A stretch of DNA of 64,000 bases from Streptococcus infantis (GCF_018499575.1 NZ_JAHDAP010000001.1:310001-374000), one strand, 5' to 3'; shown: positions 40,572 to 49,464, counted from the stretch's first letter. Made by a program: numbers and translations. Notes: a model not told the origin generated them from the letters alone.

Positions 40572-41426
40572 ATGAATACAAATCTTGCAAGTTTTATCGT
40601 TGGGCTCATCATCGATGAAAATGACCGTTTTTACTTTGTTCAAAAGGATGGTCAAACATACGCTCTTGATAAGGAAGAAGGTCAGCATATAGTTGGTGAT
40701 ACGGTCAAAGGCTTCGCCTACACGGATATGAAGCAAAAACTTCGCTTAACGACTCTAGAAGTGACTGCGACCCAGGATCAATTTGGTTGGGGGACCGTAA
40801 CAGAAGTTCGTAAGGATTTGGGTGTCTTTGTGGATACAGGACTTCCTGACAAGGAAATCGTTGTGTCACTGGATATCCTACCTGAACTCAAAGAACTCTG
40901 GCCAAAGAAGGGCGATAGGCTCTATATTCGTTTAGAGGTAGATAAAAAAGACCGTATTTGGGGAATTTTGGCTTATCAGGAAGACTTCCAACGATTAGCA
41001 CGCCCGGCCTACAATAATATGCAGAACCAGAACTGGCCTGCAATCGTTTATCGTCTCAAGCTGTCAGGGACCTTTGTCTATCTGCCTGAAAATAACATGC
41101 TGGGCTTTATCCATCCTAGCGAGCGTTATGCAGAACCACGTTTAGGACAAGTGTTAGATGCGCGTGTTATTGGTTTCCGTGAGGTGGATCGTACACTTAA
41201 TCTTTCACTGAAACCTCGCTCTTTTGAGATGTTAGAAAATGATGCACAAATGATTTTGACATACTTGGAAAGCAATGGTGGATTTATGACCTTAAATGAT
41301 AAATCTTCACCAGATGACATTAAAGCGACTTTTGGCATCTCAAAAGGTCAGTTTAAAAAAGCGCTTGGTGGTTTAATGAAAGCTGGAAAAATTAAACAAG
41401 ACCAGTTTGGTACGGAGTTAATCTAA
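40572..41426 (+). CDS. cvfB: S1-domain RNA-binding protein CvfB
   Basis: A 284-residue RNA-binding protein of the CvfB/YitL family, which affects virulence gene expression in staphylococci. Several S1-like OB folds (one around [19 protein letters not shown], another around [25 protein letters not shown]) precede a C-terminal winged helix ([21 protein letters not shown]). The frame is open from 40533, but AGAAGGAAA stands before the ATG at 40572. It follows frr across a weak hairpin and is followed after eight bases by yozE. Confidence 0.9.
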   Translation: MNTNLASFIVGLIIDENDRFYFVQKDGQTYALDKEEGQHIVGDTVKGFAYTDMKQKLRLTTLEVTATQDQFGWGTVTEVRKDLGVFVDTGLPDKEIVVSLDILPELKELWPKKGDRLYIRLEVDKKDRIWGILAYQEDFQRLARPAYNNMQNQNWPAIVYRLKLSGTFVYLPENNMLGFIHPSERYAEPRLGQVLDARVIGFREVDRTLNLSLKPRSFEMLENDAQMILTYLESNGGFMTLNDKSSPDDIKATFGISKGQFKKALGGLMKAGKIKQDQFGTELI

Positions 41427-41434
41427 GGAGGCTT

Positions 41435-41650
41435 ATGCGAAAATCATTTTATACTTGGCTTATGACAGAGCGCAATCCTAAAAGTAACAGCCCTAAAGCA
41501 ATTTTAGCCGATCTTGCCTTTGAGGAGTCAGCTTTCCCAAAACATACCGACGATTTTGATCAAGTCAGTCGATTTTTAGAGGAACATGCCAGTTTTTCCT
41601 TTAATATGGGAGACTTCGATCGTATCTGGCAGGAATATTTAGAACATTAA
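41435..41650 (+). CDS. YozE family protein
   Basis: A 71-residue SAM-like fold protein of the YozE family (DUF1250); function unknown. The family pattern [31 protein letters not shown] start and the [12 protein letters not shown] helix are evident. It lies eight bases after cvfB with AGGAGG before the ATG, so the two form an operon, as in other streptococci. Confidence 0.88.
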   Translation: MRKSFYTWLMTERNPKSNSPKAILADLAFEESAFPKHTDDFDQVSRFLEEHASFSFNMGDFDRIWQEYLEH

Positions 41651-41690
41651 AATGGTATAGGTATTAGGGATAGCATTTTCTAAACGCCTT

Positions 41691-41699
41691 TGCTATAAT
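41691..41699 (+). promoter_or_regulatory. Extended -10 promoter of phoH gene
   Basis: TGCTATAAT, 34 bases upstream of the TTG start; no strong -35. Confidence 0.68.
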
Positions 41700-41733
41700 A
41701 AAAAGAAATTAAAGAGTTAGAGAGGTTCTTTGT

Positions 41734-42720
41734 TTGAAGGAACATTCAATAGACATTCAGTTAAGTCATCCAGATGACCTGTTTCATCTTTTTGGTTCCA
41801 ATGAACGCCACCTTCGTTTGATGGAGGATGAGTTAGATGTTATCATCCATGCTCGTACAGAGATTGTACAAGTTTTGGGAGAGGAGTCAGCTTGTGAGGA
41901 AGCCAGACAGGTTATTCAAGCCTTGATGGTCTTGGTTAATCGTGGGATGACTGTCGGAACTCCAGATGTTGTGACAGCCATTAATATGGTGAGAAATCAT
42001 GAAATTGATAAGTTTATCGCCCTCTATGAAGAAGAAATCATCAAAGATAATACTGGGAAACCGATTCGTGTGAAGACACTGGGACAAAAGCTTTATGTTG
42101 ACAGTGTTAAGAATCACGACGTTACCTTTGGAATTGGGCCTGCTGGTACGGGTAAGACATTCCTAGCAGTGACCTTGGCTGTGACAGCTCTCAAGCGTGG
42201 TCAAGTCAAGCGTATCATCTTGACTCGTCCAGCAGTTGAAGCAGGAGAAAGTTTAGGATTTCTACCTGGTGATTTGAAAGAAAAGGTAGATCCTTATCTT
42301 CGACCAGTCTACGATGCTTTATATCAGATTTTAGGGAAAGATCAAACAACTCGTCTCATGGAGCGAGAAATTATTGAGATTGCACCTTTGGCCTATATGC
42401 GTGGACGTACCTTGGATGATGCCTTTGTTATCTTGGATGAAGCACAAAATACAACCATCATGCAGATGAAGATGTTCTTGACACGTTTAGGATTCAATTC
42501 TAAAATGATTGTCAATGGGGATATTAGTCAGATTGACCTACCACGTAATGTCAAGTCAGGTTTGATTGATGCCCAAGAAAAACTTAAGAACATTCACCAG
42601 ATCGACTTTGTACATTTCTCGGCTAAGGATGTGGTTCGTCATCCAGTCGTTGCTCAGATTATCAGAGCCTATGAACCTCGACCTGTCAAAGCTGAAGAAA
42701 ATCAAGAGGAAACAGAATAA
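41734..42720 (+). CDS. PhoH family ATPase
   Basis: A 328-residue PhoH-like protein: P-loop ATPase related to RNA helicases, in Firmicutes linked to RNA metabolism. Walker A is GPAGTGKT (residues 135-142) and Walker B is FVILDEAQN; other family blocks are LTRPAVEAGESLGFLPGDL and FLTRLGFNSKMIVNGD. Translation begins at TTG, supported by AGAGAGG ten bases upstream and by the homologous MKEHS start. It stands alone between an extended -10 promoter and a bidirectional terminator. Confidence 0.93.
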   Translation: MKEHSIDIQLSHPDDLFHLFGSNERHLRLMEDELDVIIHARTEIVQVLGEESACEEARQVIQALMVLVNRGMTVGTPDVVTAINMVRNHEIDKFIALYEEEIIKDNTGKPIRVKTLGQKLYVDSVKNHDVTFGIGPAGTGKTFLAVTLAVTALKRGQVKRIILTRPAVEAGESLGFLPGDLKEKVDPYLRPVYDALYQILGKDQTTRLMEREIIEIAPLAYMRGRTLDDAFVILDEAQNTTIMQMKMFLTRLGFNSKMIVNGDISQIDLPRNVKSGLIDAQEKLKNIHQIDFVHFSAKDVVRHPVVAQIIRAYEPRPVKAEENQEETE

Positions 42721-42723
42721 AGA

Positions 42724-42756
42724 AAAAGAACAGTTGAAAAACTGCTCTTTTTTTAT
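42724..42756. terminator. Bidirectional terminator, phoH / ald
   Basis: CAGTT-GAAA-AACTG core with flanking AAAGA/TCTTT pairs (one mismatch) and T-run; A-run on the other side serves ald. Confidence 0.8.
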
Positions 42757-42768
42757 CTGAATTTCTTA

Positions 42769-43881
42769 TTAAACAAGCTCACTGATAGGTGTGAAGTCAC
42801 GTTCTAAACCTTCAGCAACTGGTTGACTTGTGAGTTGACCTTGATAAGTTGTTACACCTTCACGTAAACCAGTATCTTCAAGGATTGCTTTCTTAAATCC
42901 TTTTCCTGCCAAGGCTTCGATATATGGAAGGGTCACATTTGTAAGGGCAATAGTAGAAGTACGAGCTACTGCTCCAGGAATGTTAGCAACCGCATAGTGA
43001 AGGACACCGTGTTTTTCATAGACAGGCTCATCATGGGTTGTCACACGATCAGCTGTTGCAATAACACCACCTTGGTCTACAGCAACGTCTACGATAACAG
43101 AACCAGGACGCATTTGTTGAACCATGTCATCTGTCACTAATTTTGGAGCTTTGGCACCAGGAATCAATACTGCACCGATAACAACGTCTGCTTCACGCAC
43201 ACTAGCTTCGATATTAAATGGGTTAGACATGAGGGTTTGGATTTGGTGACCAAAGACATCTTCAAGGACAGAAAGGCGCTTAGCACTAATGTCAAGAATA
43301 GTGACTTGGGCTCCTAAACCAAGAGCGATACGAGCTGCGTGTGTACCAACGACACCACCACCGATGATGGTTACTTTTCCTTTTGGCACACCTGGGACAC
43401 CACCCAAAAGAACACCAGAACCACCAGCTTGTTTCGTCAAGAAGTGAGCTCCGATTTGGACTGCCATACGACCTGCAACCTCACTCATTGGAACTAACAA
43501 AGGAAGTTGACCTTCAGTATCGCGTACCGTTTCATAAGCTACACCAGTTGTTTTAGCTGCAAGCATAGCATCCGCTAATTCTGGAGCTGCTGCCATGTGC
43601 AAGTAGGTGAAGAGAAGTAAATCATCACGCAAGAACTGGTACTCACTAGCAAGGGGTTCCTTGACTTTAACAACTAACTCTGCAGCCCATGCTTCAGCAG
43701 CCGTTGCGACAATCTCTGCTCCTTGCTTTTCATAGTCAGCATCAGTAAATCCTGAACCAAGCCCAGCATTTGTTTCGACGAGGACACGGTGACCACGCCC
43801 AACAAGACTCTGTACACCAGCAGGTGTCAAAGCAACACGATTTTCATTATTTTTAATTTCCTTTGGAATTCCAATTAACAT
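42769..43881 (-). CDS. ald: Alanine dehydrogenase
   Basis: NAD-dependent enzyme interconverting L-alanine with pyruvate plus ammonia. The 370-residue protein matches the family throughout: [17 protein letters not shown] at the start, catalytic Lys74 (KVKEP) and His95 (YLHMAA), the Rossmann motif [20 protein letters not shown], and [13 protein letters not shown] four codons upstream (43893) is possible, but the AAAGTGAG site is correctly spaced for the ATG at 43881. The promoter contains a cre site, so carbon catabolite control is likely. It is divergent from the GNAT gene. The gene is intact. Confidence 0.94.
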   Translation of the reverse strand: MLIGIPKEIKNNENRVALTPAGVQSLVGRGHRVLVETNAGLGSGFTDADYEKQGAEIVATAAEAWAAELVVKVKEPLASEYQFLRDDLLLFTYLHMAAAPELADAMLAAKTTGVAYETVRDTEGQLPLLVPMSEVAGRMAVQIGAHFLTKQAGGSGVLLGGVPGVPKGKVTIIGGGVVGTHAARIALGLGAQVTILDISAKRLSVLEDVFGHQIQTLMSNPFNIEASVREADVVIGAVLIPGAKAPKLVTDDMVQQMRPGSVIVDVAVDQGGVIATADRVTTHDEPVYEKHGVLHYAVANIPGAVARTSTIALTNVTLPYIEALAGKGFKKAILEDTGLREGVTTYQGQLTSQPVAEGLERDFTPISELV

Positions 43882-43955
43882 AGGATAACTCACTTTCTAT
43901 TAAGCTGTTTCATTTGTTGTATCACATAATTCTTTAGTATTTTTGTGATGATTTT

Positions 43956-43984
43956 ATTGTATATGAAACCGTTTTAAATTGCAA
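43956..43984 (-). promoter_or_regulatory. Promoter of ald
   Basis: Minus strand: -35 TTGCAA (43979-43984), 17-base spacer, -10 TACAAT (43956-43961). A cre box occupies most of the spacer. Confidence 0.78.
43964..43977 (-). promoter_or_regulatory. cre site (CcpA operator) in the ald promoter
   Basis: TTAAAACGGTTTCA on the minus strand matches the consensus TGWAANCGNTNWCA at all but one position; the plus-strand reading also matches all but one. Its position between -35 and -10 predicts repression in glucose. Confidence 0.78.
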
Positions 43985-43991
43985 GAAAAAC

Positions 43992-44020
43992 TTGTAAACC
44001 TATTTCTTTTATGTTATTCT
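43992..44020 (+). promoter_or_regulatory. Promoter of GNAT gene
   Basis: TTGTAA, 17-base spacer, TATTCT with upstream TG. It runs back-to-back with the ald promoter. Confidence 0.68.
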
Positions 44021-44049
44021 TTTAGCAACATTTTTTAGGAGGTGAAATG

Positions 44050-44619
44050 ATGGAATCACTATTTATCAAACTAGCTAAGCATCCAATTATCGAAACTGAA
44101 CGCTTAGTACTTAGACCAGTAACACTTGACGATGCAGAAGCCATGTTTGAGTACGCTTCAGATAAAGAAAATACGCGCTACACTTTTCCAACCAATCAAA
44201 GTTTGGAGGAAACCAAGAATAATATTGCTCAGTTTTATCTAGCAAATCCCTTGGGCCGATGGGGAATAGAACTTAAAAATACAGGAGAGTTTATCGGAAC
44301 TATTGATTTGCACAAGATGGATATGGTTCTCAAGAAGGCATCCATTGGCTACATTATCCATCAAAAATATTGGAATCAAGGTTTGACGACAGAAGCCAAT
44401 CGAGCTGTGATTAAACTGGCCTTTGAAAAGATAGGAATGAATATGTTGATCGCCCTTCACGATAAGGACAATCCAGCGTCAGGCAAGGTCATGGAGAAAT
44501 CAGGCATGCACTTCTCTCACGAAGAACCGTATGCTTGTATAGACCAGCATGAAAAAGATCGTTTCGTGACAAGAGTTCATTATATCTTGACTAAGGAAGA
44601 CTATTTTGCAAATAAGTAA
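44050..44619 (+). CDS. GNAT family N-acetyltransferase (RimJ/RimL type)
   Basis: A 189-residue acetyltransferase of the GNAT superfamily resembling ribosomal-protein or small-molecule acetyltransferases. The start TERLVLRPVTLDDAEAMFEY, the strand IGTIDLHKM, the acetyl-CoA region IGYIIHQKYWNQGLTTEA and the motif NPASGKVMEKSGMHF are diagnostic. Two ATGs stand in tandem; AGGAGGTG fits the second (44050) with seven-base spacing better than the first (44047). The substrate is unknown. It is transcribed away from ald and is closed by a terminator. Confidence 0.85.
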   Translation: MESLFIKLAKHPIIETERLVLRPVTLDDAEAMFEYASDKENTRYTFPTNQSLEETKNNIAQFYLANPLGRWGIELKNTGEFIGTIDLHKMDMVLKKASIGYIIHQKYWNQGLTTEANRAVIKLAFEKIGMNMLIALHDKDNPASGKVMEKSGMHFSHEEPYACIDQHEKDRFVTRVHYILTKEDYFANK

Positions 44620-44620
44620 G

Positions 44621-44649
44621 CAGTTGAAAAGATTTTTCAGCTGTTTTTT
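44621..44649 (+). terminator. Terminator of GNAT gene
   Basis: Stem CAGTTGAAAA/TTTTTCAGCTG (one wobble) with GA loop and a T-run, just upstream of the comEA cin-box. Confidence 0.78.
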
Positions 44650-44657
44650 CTTTCTCT

Positions 44658-44665
44658 TACGAATA
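44658..44665 (+). promoter_or_regulatory. ComX (SigX) cin-box upstream of comEA
   Basis: Exact TACGAATA, the streptococcal late-competence combox, 19 bases before the comEA ATG and preceded by a T-rich stretch. No ordinary SigA promoter is visible, so comEA-comEC should be switched on by ComX. Confidence 0.92.
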
Positions 44666-44684
44666 AGCTAAGAGAGGAGAAAAT

Positions 44685-45335
44685 ATGGAAGAACTTATTG
44701 AGAAAATTAAAGAATATAAAATCATTGTTATCTGTGCAGGTTTGGGCTTGGTATTGGGTGGATGTTTCCTCCTGAAGCCATCAACGCAAGCACCTGCTAA
44801 GGAAACAAATTTGCAAACAGAAGTTACAACTGTTTCAAAGGATTCAGCTAGCGAAAAAGAGGAGAAGAACCAGAAATCGGAAACTGAAGAAGTGGTGGAG
44901 AAAGATCTGATTACTGTCGATGTCAAAGGTGCCGTCAAATCACCTGGAATCTATGATTTGCCAGTTGGAAGTCGGATTAATGATGCTGTCCAAAAAGCGG
45001 GTGGACTTACAGATAATGCTGACAGCAAGTCTATCAATCTTGCCCAGAGAATTAGTGACGAAGCATTTGTTTATGTTCCAACTAAGGAAGAAACAACTAG
45101 TCAAGAGGCTCATTCAAATGCTTCCAACACTAAAGACAATAAGAAAGTCAATCTCAATAAAGCCAGTTTGGAGGAGCTAAAACAGGTTAAGGGATTGGGA
45201 GGCAAACGTGCTCAAGACATCATCGACCACCGTGAAACTAATGGTAAGTTCAAGTCTGTCGATGACCTCAAGAAAGTGTCAGGAATTGGTGCCAAGACAG
45301 TAGAAAAGTTAAAAGAATATGTCACAGTGGATTAG
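44685..45335 (+). CDS. comEA: Competence protein ComEA (DNA receptor)
   Basis: Membrane-anchored receptor for transforming DNA, 216 aa. One N-terminal membrane segment (residues ~12-29) is followed by a charged, flexible Thr/Glu/Lys-rich linker. A SLBB-type domain (LITVDVKGAVKSPGIYDLPVGSRINDAV, ~75-100) comes next, and then a C-terminal helix-hairpin-helix DNA-binding domain (VNLNKASLEELKQVKGLGGKRAQDIIDHR). AGAGAGGAG precedes the ATG. Driven by a perfect cin-box. Its end overlaps comEC by 17 bases. Confidence 0.94.
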   Translation: MEELIEKIKEYKIIVICAGLGLVLGGCFLLKPSTQAPAKETNLQTEVTTVSKDSASEKEEKNQKSETEEVVEKDLITVDVKGAVKSPGIYDLPVGSRINDAVQKAGGLTDNADSKSINLAQRISDEAFVYVPTKEETTSQEAHSNASNTKDNKKVNLNKASLEELKQVKGLGGKRAQDIIDHRETNGKFKSVDDLKKVSGIGAKTVEKLKEYVTVD

Positions 45336-47526
45336 TCGCATACCCATCCCCAAAATCTATCTCAGTTTTCTACTATTATGGCTCTACTATGCAATCTTTT
45401 CAGCAAGTGTGTTAGCGCTTTTGGGTTTTGTTTTTTTACTATTCTGTCTCTTTTTCCAATTCCCATGGAAGACTGTGACCAAGGTCCTCTTGATTTGTGG
45501 ACTGTTTGCTAGCTGGTTTTTATTTCAAAAATGGCAGCAAGAAGCAGCTAGTCGACACCTTGTCGTCTCGGTTAATTCAGTGCGAATATTACCTGACACC
45601 ATAAAGGTAAATGGTGATAGTCTATCCTTACGTGGAAAGGCTGACGGTAGACTCTATCAAGTCTATTATAAACTTCAGTCAGAAGCTGAAAAAGAAAAAT
45701 TTCAAGACTTATCTGACTTGCACGAAATGGTCGTGAAAGGGAAATTAGCTAGTCCTCAAGGGGCAAGTAATTTTGCTGGATTTGATTATCGAAATTATCT
45801 CAAAACTCAGGGAATTTATCAGACCTTGACCATATCAGAAATTGTCGAATCAAGGAAAATATCTAGTTGGGATATAGGGGAAAATCTATCAAGCCTGCGA
45901 AGAAAAGCAGTTGTTTGGATAAAAAGGAATTTTCCCGACCCCATGCGTAATTATATGACAGGTCTTTTACTGGGACATTTAGATACAGACTTTGAGGAAA
46001 TGAATGAACTCTACTCAAGTTTGGGGATTATTCATCTCTTTGCATTATCTGGCATGCAGGTTGGGTTCTTCATGGATACTTTTAAGAAGTTACTATTGCG
46101 ATTGGGCTTGACTCAAGAAATGTTCAAATGGACAGCCTATCCATTTTCCTTAGTTTATGCTGGTTTGACAGGGTTCTCTGCTTCTGTTATTAGAAGCCTG
46201 TTACAAAAACTCTTGGCTCAACATGGCTTCAAGTCACTCGATAATTTTGCTCTAACTATCCTGGTCTTGTTCATTGTGATGCCGAATTTCTTCCTAAGTG
46301 CTGGAGGAGTGCTCTCCTGCGCCTATGCCTTTATCCTGACCATGACTGGCGAGGAAGTAGAAGGAATAAAAGGTCTAGTGAGAGAGAGTTTCCTTATTTC
46401 CTTAGGAATTCTGCCAATTTTATCATTTTACTTTTCTGAATTTCAACCGTGGTCTATCCTCTTGACCTTTGCTTTTTCATTCTTATTTGATATAGTCTTT
46501 TTACCACTCTTATCGATTCTCTTCTGTTTGTCATGTATCTATCCTATAACCCAGTTTAACTTTCTCTTTGAATGGCTAGAAAACATCATTCGCTATGTTT
46601 CTCAGCTATCTACTAGACCCTTAGTTTTTGGCCAACCGAGTCTTTGGGTTCTAGTATCTTTGTTAATATCTTTGGCTTTAGTTTATGACTATCGTAAAAA
46701 TTTGAAAAAAATACCGATCATTGTCCTATTTGTCCTAGCCCTCTTTTTAGGAACCAAACATCCACTAGAAAATGAAATCACGGTCTTAGATATGGAGCAG
46801 GGACAAAGCATTTTCCTAAGAGACATGACAGGTAAGACCATTCTACTGGATGTCGGGGAAAAGTCTGAAGTTGAAAAGAAAGAAGCCTGGCAGGAGAAAG
46901 TCACTACGAGTAATGCTAAGCGTAGTTTAATTCCTTATCTAAAAAGTAGAGGAGTCGCAAAGATTGATCAGCTTGTGCTAACGAACAGTGAAACTAAGCA
47001 ATTAGACCATGTGTTAGAAATCAGTAAAACCTTCGTGATAGGAGAAATTCTAGTAACTGAAGAAACTCTATCTAAGCAAGAATTTATGGATGAGCTCAAG
47101 CAAAGCAAAGTCAACGTACGTGCTGTACAAAGAGGAGAGAAGTTATTTGTTTTTGGGAGTCATTTGGAAGTAATTGCAACTCAAGACAAGGATAAAAAAG
47201 ACTCAATAGCCATGTATGGAAAACTACTACATCAAACCTTTCTAATTACTGGAAATATAGAGGAGAATTCCTTAACAATCTATGATCCCAAGCTCCAAGC
47301 AGATGTTCTGATCACTCATCAACTATCATCGAAGAAAAATAGTGATGTGGAGGTCTTCAAAACTTTACAACCTAAAATGACTGTCATGTCGGTAGACAAG
47401 AAGAAAAGATTTAAAGTAATTAACCAAGAAGATAAAGAAGTTGAGAATGCAATCTACAAAACGGATAAAAAAGGAGCCATTCGTTTCAAAGGCTGGAGTT
47501 CTTGGAAACTGGAAACAGTTCGATGA
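45319..47526 (+). CDS. comEC: Competence protein ComEC (DNA channel)
   Basis: Forms the membrane channel for single-stranded DNA during transformation, 735 aa. N-terminal helices and an OB-like domain precede the Competence domain (YMTGLLLGHLDTDFEEMNELYSSLGIIHLFALSGMQVGF, ~residues 213-250) and further helices. The C-terminal metallo-beta-lactamase-like part is degenerate: DMEQGQS in place of DVGQGDS, LTNSETKQLDH in place of the metal-binding HxDxDH, and no second histidine motif. The ATG at 45319 overlaps comEA by 17 bases. Only a weak ribosome site is seen, consistent with coupled translation. Confidence 0.93.
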   Translation: MSQWISRIPIPKIYLSFLLLWLYYAIFSASVLALLGFVFLLFCLFFQFPWKTVTKVLLICGLFASWFLFQKWQQEAASRHLVVSVNSVRILPDTIKVNGDSLSLRGKADGRLYQVYYKLQSEAEKEKFQDLSDLHEMVVKGKLASPQGASNFAGFDYRNYLKTQGIYQTLTISEIVESRKISSWDIGENLSSLRRKAVVWIKRNFPDPMRNYMTGLLLGHLDTDFEEMNELYSSLGIIHLFALSGMQVGFFMDTFKKLLLRLGLTQEMFKWTAYPFSLVYAGLTGFSASVIRSLLQKLLAQHGFKSLDNFALTILVLFIVMPNFFLSAGGVLSCAYAFILTMTGEEVEGIKGLVRESFLISLGILPILSFYFSEFQPWSILLTFAFSFLFDIVFLPLLSILFCLSCIYPITQFNFLFEWLENIIRYVSQLSTRPLVFGQPSLWVLVSLLISLALVYDYRKNLKKIPIIVLFVLALFLGTKHPLENEITVLDMEQGQSIFLRDMTGKTILLDVGEKSEVEKKEAWQEKVTTSNAKRSLIPYLKSRGVAKIDQLVLTNSETKQLDHVLEISKTFVIGEILVTEETLSKQEFMDELKQSKVNVRAVQRGEKLFVFGSHLEVIATQDKDKKDSIAMYGKLLHQTFLITGNIEENSLTIYDPKLQADVLITHQLSSKKNSDVEVFKTLQPKMTVMSVDKKKRFKVINQEDKEVENAIYKTDKKGAIRFKGWSSWKLETVR

Positions 47527-47575
47527 ATTTGAACTCTAGAAGAAAATTAAAATTGTCTAAACAATCAATCAAAAC

Positions 47576-47604
47576 TTGATTTTAAAACCTTTTTGCTATA
47601 AAAT
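47576..47604 (+). promoter_or_regulatory. Promoter of U32 peptidase-family gene
   Basis: TTGATT, 17-base spacer, TAAAAT. A weak hairpin AATCAA-AAC-TTGATT overlaps the -35. Confidence 0.62.
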
Positions 47605-47649
47605 GGTAAAGATTAGTGTTAAACTTTTATATTGCAAATAGGAGAAAAC

Positions 47650-48936
47650 ATGACAAAAACTTTAAAACGTCCTGAGGTTCTTTCACCTGCAGGAACTCTA
47701 GAAAAATTGAAAGTAGCTGTTCAATATGGAGCAGATGCGGTCTTTATCGGTGGTCAGGCCTATGGTCTTCGTAGCCGTGCGGGAAACTTCACCTTCGAAC
47801 AGATGGAAGAAGGAGTACAGTTTGCGGCTAAATATGGTGCTAAGGTATATGTGGCTGCCAATATGGTCATGCACGAAGGAAATGAAGAAGGAGCTGGAGA
47901 ATGGTTCCGTAAACTACGTGACATCGGTATTGCAGCGGTTATCGTATCAGATCCAGCCTTGATTATGATTGCAGCAACGGAAGCACCAGGACTTGAAATC
48001 CACCTGTCAACACAAGCTAGTGCAACCAACTACGAAACTTTAGAATTCTGGAAAGAACTTGGCTTGACTCGTGTCGTTTTGGCGCGTGAGGTTTCCATGG
48101 AAGAATTGGCTGAAATTCGTAAACGTACAGACGTGGAGATTGAAGCTTTTGTCCACGGAGCTATGTGTATCTCATATTCTGGCCGTTGTACGCTCTCTAA
48201 CCACATGAGTATGCGTGATGCCAACCGTGGTGGATGTTCACAGTCTTGTCGCTGGAAATATGATCTTTACGATATGCCATTTGGTAAAGAGCGTAAGAGC
48301 CTCAAGGGAGAAATTCCTGAAGAATTCTCCATGTCTGCGGTTGATATGTCTATGATCGACCATATTCCAGATATGATTGAAAATGGAGTGGACAGTTTGA
48401 AGATTGAAGGTCGTATGAAGTCTATTCATTACGTTTCAACAGTAACAAACTGCTACAAGGCTGCAGTCGATGCTTACCTTGAGAGCCCTGAAAAGTTTGA
48501 AGCAATCAAGCAAGACTTGATTGATGAAATGTGGAAGGTTGCCCAACGTGAATTGGCTACAGGTTTCTATTATGGAACACCAACTGAAAATGAACAATTG
48601 TTTGGTGCTCGTCGTAAGATTCCAGAATACAAGTTTGTTGCTGAAGTAGTAGCTTATGATGATGCGACACAAACAGCAACTATTCGCCAACGTAACGTTA
48701 TCAACGAAGGTGACCAAGTTGAGTTTTACGGTCCAGGTTTCCGTCATTTTGAAACCTACATCGAAGATCTTCATGACTCAAAAGGAAATAAAATCGACCG
48801 TGCACCAAACCCAATGGAACTCTTGACCATCAAGGTTCCTCAACCAGTACAAGCAGGTGATATGGTCCGTGCTTTGAAAGAAGGTCTGATTAACCTCTAT
48901 AAAGAAGATGGAACAAGCGTTACTGTTCGTGCCTAG
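47650..48936 (+). CDS. U32 family peptidase / tRNA hydroxylation protein family
   Basis: A 428-residue protein of the peptidase U32 family. It has the family start RPEVLSPAGTLEKLKVAVQYGADAVFIGG and the signature EAFVHGAMCISYSGRCTLSNHMS, with clustered cysteines (RGGCSQSCRW) that may bind an Fe-S cluster. Members in Bacillus and E. coli (TrhP) act in prephenate-dependent 5-hydroxyuridine synthesis in tRNA; others are called collagenase-like. The frame is open from 47632, but AGGAGAAAA before the ATG at 47650 fits. A CHY zinc-finger gene follows after 13 bases. Confidence 0.88.
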   Translation: MTKTLKRPEVLSPAGTLEKLKVAVQYGADAVFIGGQAYGLRSRAGNFTFEQMEEGVQFAAKYGAKVYVAANMVMHEGNEEGAGEWFRKLRDIGIAAVIVSDPALIMIAATEAPGLEIHLSTQASATNYETLEFWKELGLTRVVLAREVSMEELAEIRKRTDVEIEAFVHGAMCISYSGRCTLSNHMSMRDANRGGCSQSCRWKYDLYDMPFGKERKSLKGEIPEEFSMSAVDMSMIDHIPDMIENGVDSLKIEGRMKSIHYVSTVTNCYKAAVDAYLESPEKFEAIKQDLIDEMWKVAQRELATGFYYGTPTENEQLFGARRKIPEYKFVAEVVAYDDATQTATIRQRNVINEGDQVEFYGPGFRHFETYIEDLHDSKGNKIDRAPNPMELLTIKVPQPVQAGDMVRALKEGLINLYKEDGTSVTVRA

Positions 48937-48949
48937 ATAAGGAAAAAAC

Positions 48950-49261
48950 ATGGTTCAAGCTCAGGGATTACTGGTAGATGATGAAAGCAGATGTGTTCAT
49001 TACCATACTGATAAAGACATCGTAGCACTTCAATGCTATGAGTGTCAGAAATACTATGCTTGTTATCAGTGTCACAATGCTTTAGAAGCACATACATTTT
49101 GTCCTTATCCTTTAAATCTGAAAGAGGATAGCCCCATCTTATGTGGATCCTGCGGGAATACACTAACGTATGTCGAGTATACCGAGAAAGGAACTTGTCC
49201 ATTTTGTAAAGCTGCATTTAATCCAGCTTGTCAAAATCATCACTCAATTTATTTCAGATAA
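48950..49261 (+). CDS. CHY zinc-finger protein
   Basis: A 103-residue small protein with a CHY-type zinc finger: the ligands are in RCVHYHTDKDIVALQCYECQKYYACYQCH, followed by a HTFCPYP segment and two further CxxC pairs (CGSC, CPFC) and a final C-H pair. It probably binds several zinc ions. Bacterial members have no assigned role. It is 13 bases downstream of the U32 gene with AAGGAAAA before the ATG, so it is co-transcribed and ended by a strong terminator. Confidence 0.87.
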   Translation: MVQAQGLLVDDESRCVHYHTDKDIVALQCYECQKYYACYQCHNALEAHTFCPYPLNLKEDSPILCGSCGNTLTYVEYTEKGTCPFCKAAFNPACQNHHSIYFR

Positions 49262-49267
49262 AAAATG

Positions 49268-49303
49268 AAACATCCGAGTTGTAAAACTCGGATGTTTGTT
49301 TTC
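49268..49303 (+). terminator. Terminator of U32-CHY operon
   Basis: Thirteen-base stem AAACATCCGAGTT/AACTCGGATGTTT with a GTAA-type loop and a T-rich end. Confidence 0.9.
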
Positions 49304-49324
49304 AGAAAACATAGAAAGATAGTA

Positions 49325-49349
49325 AAAGGTTCGTGAAAGGTTCGTGAAA
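49325..49349 (+). repeat. Tandem 11-bp direct repeat upstream of atpE
   Basis: AAAGGTTCGTG occurs twice in tandem (49325-49335 and 49336-49346), followed by AAA. The unit is one helical turn long and the array ends at the -35 position of an upstream TATAAT. Confidence 0.75.
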
Positions 49350-49367
49350 AGGGAATAAAATTTTCTA

Positions 49368-49373
49368 TATAAT
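49368..49373 (+). promoter_or_regulatory. Upstream -10 element of the atp region
   Basis: Perfect TATAAT; the place for a -35, 17 bases upstream (49345-49350), is the end of the 11-bp repeat array. May be a second, regulated promoter. Confidence 0.45.
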
Positions 49374-49407
49374 TGTCTTGAAAATCGTAAAATTGGAAAT
49401 AAATGAT

Positions 49408-49421
49408 TCAAAACGCTTCCA
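49408..49421 (+). promoter_or_regulatory. cre-like site upstream of the atp promoter
   Basis: TCAAAACGCTTCCA matches 12 of 14 consensus cre positions, 15 bases before the -35 of the main atp promoter. Confidence 0.45.
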
Positions 49422-49435
49422 TTCCTAGTAAAAAG

Positions 49436-49464
49436 TTGACAAAAGCAAATTTTAGGACTAAACT
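49436..49464 (+). promoter_or_regulatory. Main promoter of the atp operon
   Basis: Consensus -35 TTGACA, 17-base spacer, -10 TAAACT, about 37 bases before the atpE ATG. Confidence 0.82.

Noticed and set aside
44037..44049. First ATG (44047) as start of the GNAT gene
   Set aside because: It is only four bases from the GGAGG core; the next ATG at 44050 has normal spacing.
49325..49349. Tandem 11-bp repeat as a CRISPR or satellite array
   Set aside because: Only two copies with no spacers and no cas genes; position next to a -10 element suits a regulatory site better.
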